Positions 40,403 through 53,051 of a stretch of 64,000 bases of DNA are shown here, one piece after another. Source of the stretch: Setophaga petechia. Taxonomy: Eukaryota > Chordata > Aves > Passeriformes > Parulidae. The notes below the pieces were generated by a model. The model searched no databases. It saw only the letters and a list, made by a program, of their open reading frames with translations, and was not told the origin of the DNA. The stretch lies in contig JANCRA010000008.1 in assembly GCA_024362935.1 (NCBI GenBank), positions 35,434,557 through 35,498,556 of the forward strand, in the 5' to 3' direction. The translations under genes and the position numbers were made by a program. Each line of letters begins with the position of its first letter. Position 1 is the first letter of the stretch.

Positions 40403-42697
40403 CCACAAGGAAGCACACAGCTTTGGAGTTAAAGAGACAATGAATCTGTGCTACTGCAAATTATTTTGCATTTTCCAAACTCTTCTTGAAATACGTTGCT
40501 ATTCAAATTTTAGTAAAACTAACAGGATTTAACTAGATTTTGCTGCATCTGTGGGTAACAACATCAGCAGACATTAGTGGATTCTGAATCAGATTGCTTA
40601 AAGAACAAAGTGCTACCCATTCCATGGATATCCACAAAAGTCTGCCAAACAGCCTGGCAAGAAGGTCGTTCTTGTAAGCCAGACTTGCAAACCTCCAAGT
40701 TTTTTAAAGGGAGAAAGATACAGCCATTGTTGACTTGGACTTGGGAGCTCCTCTCACATCTGCATAGATAAGTTTTAACCATGGCCTTGCTAATGATAGG
40801 TTTGTTTTGTCTATCAGCCTTTCAAGGCTAAAACTACTGAGTCAACAAGGACTACTACAGAAGTGCAGAGCCCTGAGGAAACTCAAAACCAATCTGTCTT
40901 GTTATGTGTCTAAACAGCTGTAAAGCTGTTTTGTTATGTATCTAAACCACTATGTAATACAAATCTTAATATTTTATATTGTCGTAGATCCACATGGAGT
41001 TACAACTCACTTAACCGAATACGGTTTGAAACAAAACTGGTCTAAGGAGTAGAGAAAATTTACAATCATAATTAATGTATGTTTGACACAATTTCCATTT
41101 AAGCTGCAGAAAAATTAATATAATGCTAATTACTATTAGTTTTCTCAGTACACTTGACGAACATGACGTTTCTCATTTCCTTAACATTAATAAATATTGG
41201 ATTAAAGCACTGTGCTAAGGTACTTCCAATATCTGCTCTTTTATACACATGCAGATGCACGTTTTATGAACTGTGTGAGATGCATACTCTAAATACAGTA
41301 TGTCCAGTAACAGTATTAAATAGATCTTAATCATATGCAAGCACAAAATCTCTTTGAATACTGTAACATTTTTCAAACATGAAAGAAAAAACTCATCAGG
41401 AGTTCACAGCAGCATCTGGTTTTCACTCAGCTAGCATCTTACACTTTCCTCTGCTCTAAGCTATGCATGCAGTATACGAAAAACATGCTAAGATACAAAA
41501 TAATGGCACTTCCAGAGTGTTATGTTAAGTACAAAACACATTTCCATTTATTTTCCCTTTTAGCTTTTTGGACATAAACAGCCATAAAACATCACTACTT
41601 GGTATTTTTATTACTACTACATAAACTCAAATACCAGTAACAATGATTTTTAACTTAATAGTTCAGAAATGAAATAGCAGGTTAGTAGCTTAAAAGGCCA
41701 TTGTATTATAGTGTAATAATAATGTTAAAATGTGAGGATATCTCAGTTCAAGAACTAAAGGTCTTAATGTCTAAATAGAATGGTCATCCATCTATTCAGA
41801 ACAGAGCAACATCATGTAAATCAGGGAGGTGAACACTATCACATAAACTATAGGCCTATTTCAGCACTAGCTGTATGGCATAAAGTTTTTCTTGCTCTTC
41901 TGCTCAAAGAAAGGCCTTTCAAGAGTCTCAAAGGACAAATGTAATGATGCCACGTGCTGAAATACCTCGTCGTCATTTGGTGCTTCAGAAAAGCCTGCTG
42001 TTTGTCCTCACACTCTTCACGCAAGTGTGACTGTTTCTCTCTAGTTAACAAATTTTAGCTTGCATTAAACCTTATCAGTAAACATGGCAGTACTGCAAAA
42101 TCAGCAATTAAGGCCTCAATAGCTTCCACCAATTAGGGCTGTTGTGTGCCAAGAGCTACAGCAGAGACAGATTGTGTGCCGGGTTTATTAACTCATTCTT
42201 TTTGCAGTGGAACAGCTAAGTGCCTCTTTTCTGGCCACATTAAAGTACATATAGTTGTTTTACAGTGACATACGCCTCTGCCTTCAAAAACGAAAACAAA
42301 GCCCCCAGAAGGCTGTGAATTTTTCATTTGAGAGCCTTCATATCTATACTGAAGGGACTACTATCTCTATAAGTGAAATATAATCTAGCATGGCTATACC
42401 TGTTGCTATGCAGGCAGCACTTCTTTTATTGAACCACTTAAATGAAATTGGTTTTCCAGTTCTGTACCCTCATTACTTATCATTGGTCCCAAAAAACCCT
42501 GCACTGATGAGAACTTCATTCAAATGAATGACCACTTCTTCATCAGTGTGGAGGGAGAAAGGAACTGCTCTAATCAAGCTTCAGAAATCCATTAGCACAG
42601 ACAGGATGGCAGAAATGAATGATGGATTTAGGTTGAGAGAAATCTTTCAGTGAAAAAAAAATGCCATGAGACTTTGAAGGACAGGTTTAACATTTCA

Positions 42698-42785
42698 GAT
42701 GTTGGATCATAAGCTCCTTCAGGCAGAGACCACAATGCTGTAAGGCATTTCTGTTCTCCCCAGCACAGTTCCACAATGATTAATT
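42698..42785 (+). mobile_element. Possible ancient L2/L3-type LINE 3' fragment
   Basis: The order TAAGCTCCTTCAGGCAGAGAC, then CTGTTCTCCCCAGCACAG, then TCCACAATGA resembles the 3' end of L2/L3-like LINEs shared by amniotes (consensus-like pieces TAAGCTCC.TGAGGGCAGGGAC and CCCCAGCACCTAGCACAGTG). It is highly diverged, and only the pattern of landmarks supports it. Confidence 0.42.
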
Positions 42786-45700
42786 TGCACTGCAGCACTA
42801 GAAATCATGAGCAATTATATGCTGTGGTTTTCCAAAGTGCTGCATACCTTCAGCAACTTTTTACTTAAATGCAGATAAAGAGGTAGACCTACAAAGAAAC
42901 TCTGTTATTAAAGTCAAGATTTCCTTCAGCAAGAGAATGTGCATTTATGTCTAAATCTTAGAAAATGTCATTCACTGCATCTGTTAAGGGTAACTAGAAT
43001 GCAGTATTAACAGCAATTCACATAACTAAGTCCATTTAATATGATCATTAATATTTCAGACTGATTTTGAAACTGAAGAAAAAAAAAGAAACCAAGATGC
43101 ATATGTAACAAAATTTATATTTCATGAACCTTAATTGCTGTAACTAGGGCACAGGGATTAAAGGCCTATGCCTAAGGCATCTGGTCCTGAGGACAAAATA
43201 TTACACAAGCATTTCAATTTTTGGGTTCAGAAATTGAGTTTTTTAACCCTCCTGATTCTAAAGAAAAGCTGAGGCATGAAATCTGAACAAATCCCATTTA
43301 CATGGGATGCAGCCCTAAAACTACCTGCCTACCTGGAAAAAGAATTTTGAAGATGAGGATCTGCTCTGCCCGGCTTAGGTTTTGATAGCGTTTGCTGGGA
43401 TTGACAGAATTTTATGAAATTGCTGTAACAAAGGACTGACCAAATGGAGCTTGGTCAAAGCACTGCTAAGGTGAGCCCCGAGGCTGGTGTGTGACACCCA
43501 CAAACACACACACTTTCAGAGACACTTGCACAATCTAGGTAAGGTTTGGCCCTCTTTACCAGTCACTGCAAGCCTAACTTAATGAATAAACAGTAGTGAC
43601 AAAAATCAAGAATCTCTTGGTAATTATGTATTGCTAGTTGAGCTTCCATTCTCACTATTTCAGTCACGATCATCTTAATGGCTATGCAGTCAGCTCTGCT
43701 TTGTTTTATAGCTCTCTAAAGCTGACTTCAAAGGGTAGCTAGCAACATTCTCCATTTCAGATCTCCTGCTTAACTCATTTCATCTATTGTGCATTCGGCT
43801 CAGCCCTGAGCACCAGCAACAGTGATGCTGTACCACCACTGCAGGTTAGCTCAGGTCAGCAAAATCAATGTAATTTACAACTTCTTACATTTTCCTAAAC
43901 TTAAAAGCCTGGTATGTACAGAAGAACACTGTATTCCTTCATATGCTTTTCTCAACCCACAAGCAGATATTTGGCCCATTAGTTCAGTCCCTTTTAATCA
44001 GTACAAGTAAAACGAGTAAGTATAGTTTGTTTAAATGAGAATGGGTATATATTCTTTCCTGTAACTTCCAAATTACAGAAAGAAAAACTGTTAGTTTTGC
44101 TATCTGAAGATCAATTAGTTATCCTGGTCTAGGAAATGTTTCAGGTAAGCCAGGGGTGGAAGAAAGAAAGAATTCTGAAGAATTGAACAAGAGGCACCAC
44201 CTTGCTAGTTTTAAATTCAATTTCATTTAGATTGCAGCATAGGATAGATTCATCTTGAATAGTCTTTTTCTTTAAGTGGATCTACTCTAAGCCATAAAAT
44301 AATATTATACAGAAACACAGCAGAAAGTACTGATTTTCCATTTCAGAGGGGAGAGAAAAAAAATCCAGGCAAAAATTATTTTCTGACGTCCAGAATTCTG
44401 GAAAATACACTTCCAAAACCATTTTGAAACATATTTGACCTCTGGGTTCTCTTGGGACATACACCGCATTATGTTATAATCATGTCAAAATCATGTCAAA
44501 AATATTTACAAGTAGCATTTACTTTTTCAGTTTCTCCTTCAGTTCAAAAAATCCCAAAGCAATACATCTAAACGCTATAGGTATATTATTGTATAAAAGC
44601 TGCTACAGCAAAGTTTATCCTCAAATAAATGCACTATGAGGTCCACCAGTATAAATTTTCCTCTCATTGGCCATAATTCTCATATAAATCTATTCCATAG
44701 CTGCTCCACAGATTCCTCCTTACGTCTCACTGTGAGGTTTCCATTTTCAATGTACTTCAGATTCCCAATTCCGATAGTTTAGCCAATGTCCTCTGCCAGC
44801 TGCTAAGCTGTTACCATTAGTTACAGCTCCCTTTCATGATTTGTAAGCATTATCTTCATCCCAAATGATTAGGAAATGTGTGAAAAGAGTCATCTCTAAT
44901 GATACACCACAAGCATTCAGACCTAATTCTTCAAAATAACCTGAACCTTCTGATATAGCCGTGACTCCGCAAGATTCCATTTGGCCCCTGGGTCTTGGAC
45001 AACTCCTGTAATGTGTATTAGCTTATATTCTAGAAATAGAGCCTTTGCATTAATGTATCTACTTCACCTTTAAAAAACTGCAGTGTTCTTCTTTATTAAG
45101 ACCTCTGGGACCATAAAATAATTCTATTCTTGTTTTTCTGCAACAACATCAGACTACAGTAGACTGCTTCCCTCCTTTCACTTATTTCTTCTGCTATATT
45201 TTTTTAAAATATTTATCGATTTACTACATCACATGTCATTACTGGGAATAACAGCTGACAGAGATTCTGCTCCATTGGGGAAGACAGATCTCAGGATTTT
45301 TCATTGTGCTTTTTGCAAAACTAATTTTCACTAATTCTCACCAGCCAAAATCTATGTACAAATGCAGATTTAGTGCTGAGAAACTTTTTATCTGTTGCAC
45401 AGCTTTCCCAGTAAAAAACATTTGATCTTACAACTTGTCAGAAAAATTAAAGATGTGCCTACACTGATCAGTGAGAGCTAATCAAGGTAACTATTACCTA
45501 CAACTGAAAAAGATGATATAATTCATCTACATGCTCACACTTAAAGCCAAAAGTAGCTTCCTTTCTCTTGCTTTTCTTTTGGATGGTTCTACGTTAGAAT
45601 TTTCATTATCAAAAAAACCCCAGACATCCAGATTATTCAATAATTGGAAAAATGTAACATGATGAGGGAACTCAACTACTCAACTTCATTTAATACATCA

Positions 45701-46932
45701 CCACCTACGTGTGTTGATAATGAAAAAGGTTCAACAAATACTCTTATTTGCAAAGGCTACATCTTCAATTTTTTTCTTTAAGCAATGACACACCGAAGAA
45801 GATACCAATCTTTCAGTGATCTCAAAATTATTCATTTTGTGCAAAAAAAACCTTTTTTTTTTTTTATAGGCAAACCAGTACCCTGACAATATTGAATGCT
45901 ACAAATCTTCTGGAAGCTTTCAGACTAGTATTACTATTATGGGCAAACCATAACTTGATTTCTCTTTTTTCTTTTTATTTTTTTTTGGAACCTAATATAT
46001 TTCCCCTGAATAAATGCTTCTGTAGTGCTCTTTTATTGCACATATTGTGGAGGTAGAATTCCTCAAGAAACAATGCATTTTGTTATCTCTAGGCTCTGTG
46101 AGGGGACTCAACTGATTCACCCTACAACCTGCACAAAGTCCCACAGACCTTCCTCCATAGGACCATGCAAATACGTGTTCCCCATGCTGGGCTCCAAGAC
46201 ATTATAGGTAAACATACAACTTAAGGCTAAGTATTAGCAATTCATAGCAGAATGCTTCACATAAGCCTACAGAGTAAGGGGTTTCCAACTTTTTTTTGGA
46301 AGAACATGCCTTTTATAAAATTTGGAGATGAGACAACTGATGTCATCTCAAAATCTTACCAGTAAGACACTGCACTAGGAAAGGAAAACAATGTTGCAGT
46401 AACAGCTTTAACCCATCCCCCTGCTTTAAAATAAGGTTGTTACTTTATGTGCTATATATTTGACAAAGACAGCTTTTTCTCAATGGCTGAGGTCAGAAAT
46501 TTACACCCACAACTGCAGACGAGCAACCCAAGCAGTTATGAAATTGTCTCATGCACCATATTCCAGCTTTCAGGATTGTTCTGCCAAGTAACATGTGAAC
46601 AATTCTACTTTAAATATTTCAATATCCACTTTAAAAAGTGAAGTTCTCCAATACTTTCGATTTTTTTCTATAATTTTGTCTCAGGACAAAAGAAGCATAG
46701 GGCCTATCAAAGTTACCAGCTTCAGACTTCTAGCATTCCTATTCCTGACACTTGTTTCTGAAAACTGATGAGCAGTCATTTCTGTCAGTAAGATCTGGGT
46801 AGAAAATGCATAATATTTTCCTTCTTTATATAAAAAAATCTAAAATAAATTACAGAACAAATCCTGACTGAAAAAAAAATCCATAAAAGTTTCTTTTCGA
46901 CCAAAAACTCTTCAAATCATATTAAAATAGAC

Positions 46933-47010
46933 AGCGACCCTGCCTGAGAGAGAAGCTGGATCAGGTGGCCTCCAGAGATCGCTTTCAACCTCAGCCATTC
47001 CACAGTTATG
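46933..47010 (+). mobile_element. CR1 LINE 3'-end fragment
   Basis: A short piece matches the last part of CR1: ACCCTGCCTGAGAGAGAAGC, GGATCAGGTGGCCTCCAGAG and TTTCAACCTCAGCCATTCCACAGTTATG. The last bases correspond to the degenerate ATTCTRTG-type terminal repeat. Only about 80 bp survive. Confidence 0.85.
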
Positions 47011-49512
47011 AATTTCAAAAATCAAAAACTAAGTATGAATTATTATGGTGTTCTCTATAGAGGTGTAGCACCTAAAAATATTTTGACCACAGCCAGTATT
47101 AGCAAACATTAATTTTAAAGATGTTAACACGAGTTTATAGTTGACACAAACAAAATAAAGCAATCATGGGTGAGAAGAGATTATAATAATTTTAAAAACA
47201 GAAAAGTTAAGCTAAGAAATGTTTCCCATTTATACTAAAAGCACTCACTATGCTGGTATAAGGGGCTTTAACACAGCTTTAAATTTAATTTATGTAGTGT
47301 ACAGTGGGCTTACTATAATTGAGAATAAGGCTGGAACGAATCAAAGCGCTCAAGACTACAAAAGACTAAAATTTAACTTTTCTAATACTGAGTCCAACAT
47401 ATCAGTACAAAGATTTTTGTCTTCTCAAGAGAGATTATTTCATCCACAGTACAAAAAGCTCTAGAATTCCTTCTGTAGATTAAGATACTAGAACTACAGA
47501 AAATAAAACTCAGTAAAATATCTTTTATTTTAATAACCTTGCTACAGCTATGAAAATTAACCTCCACCCTTTGCTGTTAGGGGATTTATTGTCATACTAT
47601 TTTATATATATTATACACATCATACACCTTATTATCATCATACCAATCTAGCAATTAATAACTGAACATGTCAACTTTAGTAAAAATTAAGCTTCTTCTT
47701 CTTTTTAGGCACCATACAAAGCCAATAATTATGACCACTCATTCAGAAAACTCCTTTGTATTCTTGATTTGTAAGATTTCATGCACTCTTTTTCTCTTTG
47801 CAGGAAAAAAAGTGTTTGCATGAGGAATGAGACTATACAATTCACTCTGAGGACAGGGTACCACAGAGCAAGACTGTTTCAAATAAAGAAAAAGTCTAGG
47901 GACAAACAAAGAGTAATAGAAGTATCAAGGGTTTCTTTCTCAGAAATGGTCGTAATTTGGTTCTACAGCGGTGACAGCCTTTCGATTTTAAACTTTGCTA
48001 TTAATTCTTTTTGCCATGAGCAGGTAGGGGAAATATGCCAAAGAGCCCTTCCTCCAGCAGACACAGTGTAACTTTTTTCTCCAGGTCTAGTCAATGCTGT
48101 GTGCTTCTAATTCCTCACTGACATGTTAATGAATACAACCTTTCCAAAGTTCAGCCCAGATAAGCCGGAGATGATGAGGGACATTTTGGCATCTGAACAA
48201 CAGAGAGAAAGAAGATCAATCTTTTAAAAGATTTACACACTTCCCTTAATTATCTTCCTAATTTATGTGCATCTTAAGTGAACAGTAATTCCTGTGAGGC
48301 TCCATTTGCATGGGCTTGTAACCTCTCAGTATGACAGCGATGCCATGTTTCACACATTGCAATTGTTAAAAACTGTCAGAATGTGGAAGACTTATTTTGC
48401 AGGGAAGATCACTTTTGAGAAGAAGCGTATTTCATAACTCATAACTACCTTACAAAAAGGTTTTTTTTTTTCCTTCATTTCTAAGTAGACTTCAAAATTA
48501 ACATTCATCTTCAAAACTCTTTCCAAGAAAGCTACCCTACCCTATCCTAGCCAGTAAGAGTACTCCTGGAGACAGCAGATTCAATTCCGATGCCAGCTGC
48601 AAATCTCACTGTTTGGAACTCTCTTGACTTGCACAAGGTTTTCAGATATAGTGGTTTATGAGCTGTATCTATCAATCACAGATTTTTTTTCCTCAGACAT
48701 GATGTGTGGATGTGTTTTCTGAATACTAAAATAAACATTAATTAAAAGTAAGCATTTATGTGCCCAAGTGTCAAGACAGTTACTGCACACATTCTACTAT
48801 CACTAAAATCTTTTTTCTTAGTTCACAATTTTGTCCTACCACATAGAAACTTTTTCCACAGAAGAAAAATATTTCCTTGTTTTTCTTTATCGATTTTCTT
48901 CAAGAAATTTCATAGTATTTAGAGTTTAAGTCTGTATCTTTTCTAGAAAAAAATGTCAATCAAACTATAATTCATTACAATAATACAGCACAATCATTTT
49001 GAATCTCAGAGTTGCACTGCAAGTTGCAAAGATTAAAAACAAAAATTGTAGTGCAACATTTGCAATTATTATTCCAAATACAGTATACATGAAAGGCCAC
49101 AGTACACAGTAAAAGACCCACTTTTTGGTTCAATAAGACATTATTAATTTAAAGAACAGTGAGAGATATCATTTAACATCCATACATATAAAATATCACT
49201 TGCCTTCAACAAAGACAATATTTTACACTGCTTGCTCAGACTGAACGGAAGTATATTAACTACATCATGACATTTGTGAAAAGCTATTCAGCTAGCTGAT
49301 CTTTCACATAACCTGAAACAAAAGACAAACTTTCCAGGGTAACGTAGACCCCAAAATCTTTATTTGAATTTTATTATTTTTAAAAAGAGCATTTCATAGC
49401 ATGTCTTTTTTAAAATGTCTCATTAGTATCTATCTAAAATATATGCTCTATACACAGCCACAGATATAAACATATAACAACTGACTCACATACACTGTTG
49501 CCTGAATATGTT

Positions 49513-49525
49513 GTTGCCAGGCAAC
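49513..49525. promoter_or_regulatory. X-box (RFX-type) motif
   Basis: GTTGCCAGGCAAC is a perfect 6-bp inverted repeat with a 1-nt spacer. It fits the RFX factor consensus of GTNRCC half-sites facing each other with a 0-3 nt spacer. RFX sites are used in ciliary and neuronal enhancers. It is intronic (about 6.4 kb into DOK6 intron 1). That it is bound in vivo is inference. Confidence 0.55.
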
Positions 49526-52500
49526 AGCTATAAAGCATTTTGCACTGCTTGCAAAAATCTGAATGAATGATTCGAAGAGAGATTATTTCTGAAAAACTAG
49601 GAAGAAAACTCACTACTGGAATTATTCACTACATGAATAATTCCTTGTATATTTCAAGGACTCATAGAGCATGTTCCTTCCATAATTACCAATTTCAGAA
49701 AGGACAATTCCTTTGAGTAGGATTTGAAAGGCATTTTACAACAAGGAAATGCATGTTCTATGCATGTGGCTAATGTTCCCACATGGACACTGAACCAAAG
49801 CCACCAAAGTTAATGGGTTCCTTAAATTAACTTCAGGGTCTTTTCGCTGGGTCTTTTCATCAGGTTATAATGTCCATTATAAGACAAAAATGACAGACTC
49901 CTAAATGAAAAACAGAAGTCCTTGCAGGAGATACAATAAATTCTCAATAAAATTTTACCATCTCACAATATGGAAGTGAAGGAGAGAGAGTCTGTACAAA
50001 CACTTCTTTGTGTAATCTTCACATAGCTAAGGTGTAATCTCACTGAGGCCAATGGTATTACACACAAGAGTAAAAATAGAAGCATCTACAATCCATTGAT
50101 AACATGGATGTGATATGCTATCTACAAAAGAGAACTATTTGACTCTAAGTAAGTGCCATCCATTACAAAATTACGAGCCCTTTGGCTATCACACCTCTTG
50201 GGAATTAAGAGGTGGAAAAGCACATCAAGAAAATAACTGGGAAGCACAGCAACTTCAAAGTTCTTACCACAAACCTGACCCTCAAGTTGCTTTAACATAA
50301 ACATTAGCATAAAGAGTTGTGGGATTTTTTGTCCTTGTTTACCATGGCTGCAAGATATTTCTTTCAATTTCCTGTACAATAGGCTTAATCAATAAAAACT
50401 GGTCAGAAGCTCAAGATGATTGTTCTTTCCATAATGACAAAATTGGAAATCCATGTATTTTCCTTTTAATTCTTCAAATCCATTCACATAACTGTAGCAA
50501 GAAGAATGAAAGGAGTAATTATTGGTATTTTAAATGATACTTTCAGTATTAAGTAGCAAACGTGACTAGTTTCTTTAATGGATTACGGTAAAATCCTTTT
50601 AATTCCATATCTCAGGTTGCTTTGAACTATGGTGAAAAAAAACTCCTTTACAAGGAAGGAATCTGCAATCTAAATCCTGTCCATCTGGAGCTTTATAAAA
50701 ATTAAATTAATTTATTATAAATAGGAAGAAAGGTTTTATAGCTTCATTCGAATTATTTTCCTACTTCAAGATGTAACTCACAGTTTATATCACCAGTCAG
50801 GATGCAGTTATATAAATGGCAGTCCTGGTGCTTACAATCAGGGTGAGCACCTTTCCCGTAGATTATAATACAAAACAGTCTATGGAAAGGCTATCCATTC
50901 CAGGTGCACTACTTGTTTGTACTTTTCCATGTGTTTGTTTGTTTCTTTGTATATGCTGCAGCAACTCAAAGAAATAGAAGGACCTTTACCTTGCCCTCTG
51001 TATTCATCATGACCCACTTGCTGAGCCACTGTGATCAATCAATGTAATCTCAAATCCAAGAAATTTTGCCTTTTCTTCCCCCAAAATATACACACAATAT
51101 CAATTGAATGTTAGGATTTTGTAAGGCACATCCTGCATTATTTCAAGGGGATCAACACTACAATCAGTGGTTCATAGTCATAGTATTGTTAGTCCTGATT
51201 GATTTAAGACAGGGTTAACTGCAGAAGGAGAAACACTGTGTTCATTTACAGAAAAGGTACCTGTAATGATCTAAAAGTAGGGTTAAAAACAGGGGGAGGT
51301 TATATGGTAAAACTTCTAATTCGGTGACTAAGAGCAACCTACTATTTATAACTCAATCAAGACTGACTGGCAGGTACAATTTTCTCTTCGGATAGGTGTA
51401 TTAGAGTATAAACTGAAGCACGCAGAAAATAATTCCACTTAGTATGTGGAAACGTGGAAAAATTAGTAATTATTAATAAACAGAATGAAAATTTCCAAGA
51501 GATAGAATTCTTTCATTTTATGGCCGAGGCACGACAAAAAAAAAAAAAAAGGCAAAAACAAACAAACAATAAGATTATGACTTCGAAGGTTGATATGGGT
51601 CAAAACAGGACTATCAAAGTGACACAATGTTCATTTTTAATTAGACTTCCTAATGTGAGACCAAATTGTTTTTTTCTAAGAAACAGCACTTCAGCAAGGC
51701 ATGAAATCCTCACAGCTTAGTTTATTAGGAGGCAACAAAGGGATTCCAATCTGCTACAAGAAAGTTTCAGCCTATAAGCACAGCCAGTGCAGTACAAAAT
51801 TGTGTCATATGAATTTTAATGTGACACAAGTATGAAAGATTCCAAAAGAACAAAGGCAGCACAGTCCTGTTCCACACTACACAAATGACCTATTCTGATC
51901 TGAACAGCACACCACGTTACAATCAAATTTATTTCAAAGAAGGGTCACACAGATCAAATGTAATGGCTGCTAGAATGAGTATTTCCTTTATGTAGTATTA
52001 GAGAAAAGCAAAATATCAAACAATGTGGAAATGCCAGGGCACTGAAAAGAAAGGCATATGTAGGCTGCAGGGAAACAGATTTTATAAAGATGCTTTAATT
52101 ACAGTCATCCTCAATGACTACAGTTTCCAAGTTTCAAAGACACCATGATACCTTGATGAAGACATGACAAATACACAAGAGCTTGCCTACTGCATAGCCT
52201 TGAACATATATTTGACATTTCAAGGCACCAGAGAAAAGTTTCATGTACAGTCCATGCCTAACCAAGGTAAGGAGACAGACTAAGTGCTCGGACTGGCTGG
52301 ATGTCTCTGTGGCCTGACATCTCCATGATGTCAGAAACCATGATACTCCCAGAGTCAGAATACAACAACAGAGAGGCTGGTAAACCTCCTCAGCTGACTA
52401 TCCAACCTTACAACTAAAGCAACTTTAGCATCATAAAGGTATCAAAACAATGAGATCTTCTTGAAAATAATGGACTGAAAGAAGAATATACCATCCAATT

Positions 52501-53032
52501 TACTTATTAATGAATTTCTGTAAACAAGCACATAAGGATTACAATGAAAAGCAGACAAAATAAAAGTTAATGACCAAGTATCACTATACAAAAAAGTAAG
52601 GACAAATTCTTGTAGTTCTTCTTACCATGTATTTCCATAATTTAGGCATCATTTTTGTCTTCAAATCACTTTTCTGAACAGAATCAATTACTGACGGGAA
52701 ACCAGCTTGAGTCCTGACTTCATGAATAGAATGAATAGAATTTGAAGGTGTGTGGGGAATAGGCAGAAAGGGTAACAAGTACTTAAAGCAAGGTATAGGT
52801 GTAAAACATCAGAAGTAAACATTCTTCTTCTTAAAAAAATCATGAAGATTTCTATTTTAAAATTAGATGAAGATTTACTACTTGGGTTTCTGTAAATTAA
52901 ATTCTTAAATAAGTAAATTCTAACAGAAAGGTCTCCCCAAATGAAAGCCTGTTGTTGTGGGGTTTTTCAATAAAATATAAATATACTATTGAAGTATCTT
53001 CCATTTGATTCCTAGCCAGGGCTCCCTCAGTC

Positions 53033-53051
53033 ACAAAACAAAACAAAACAG
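53033..53051 (+). repeat. (AAAAC)n short repeat
   Basis: About three to four AAAAC units form a minor microsatellite. Confidence 0.85.

Larger units (their letters stand above)
37628..46932. other. Intronic sequence, nothing recognised apart from listed repeats
   Basis: Unique AT-rich DNA with the G/T-rich tract and the possible ancient LINE end listed separately. A cluster of T-runs lies around 45845-45985. No coding exon or RNA gene could be supported. Confidence 0.55.

Noticed and set aside
40175..40532. Phe/Gly-rich and Lys/Pro-rich frames
   Set aside because: They come from the G/T-rich low-complexity tract.
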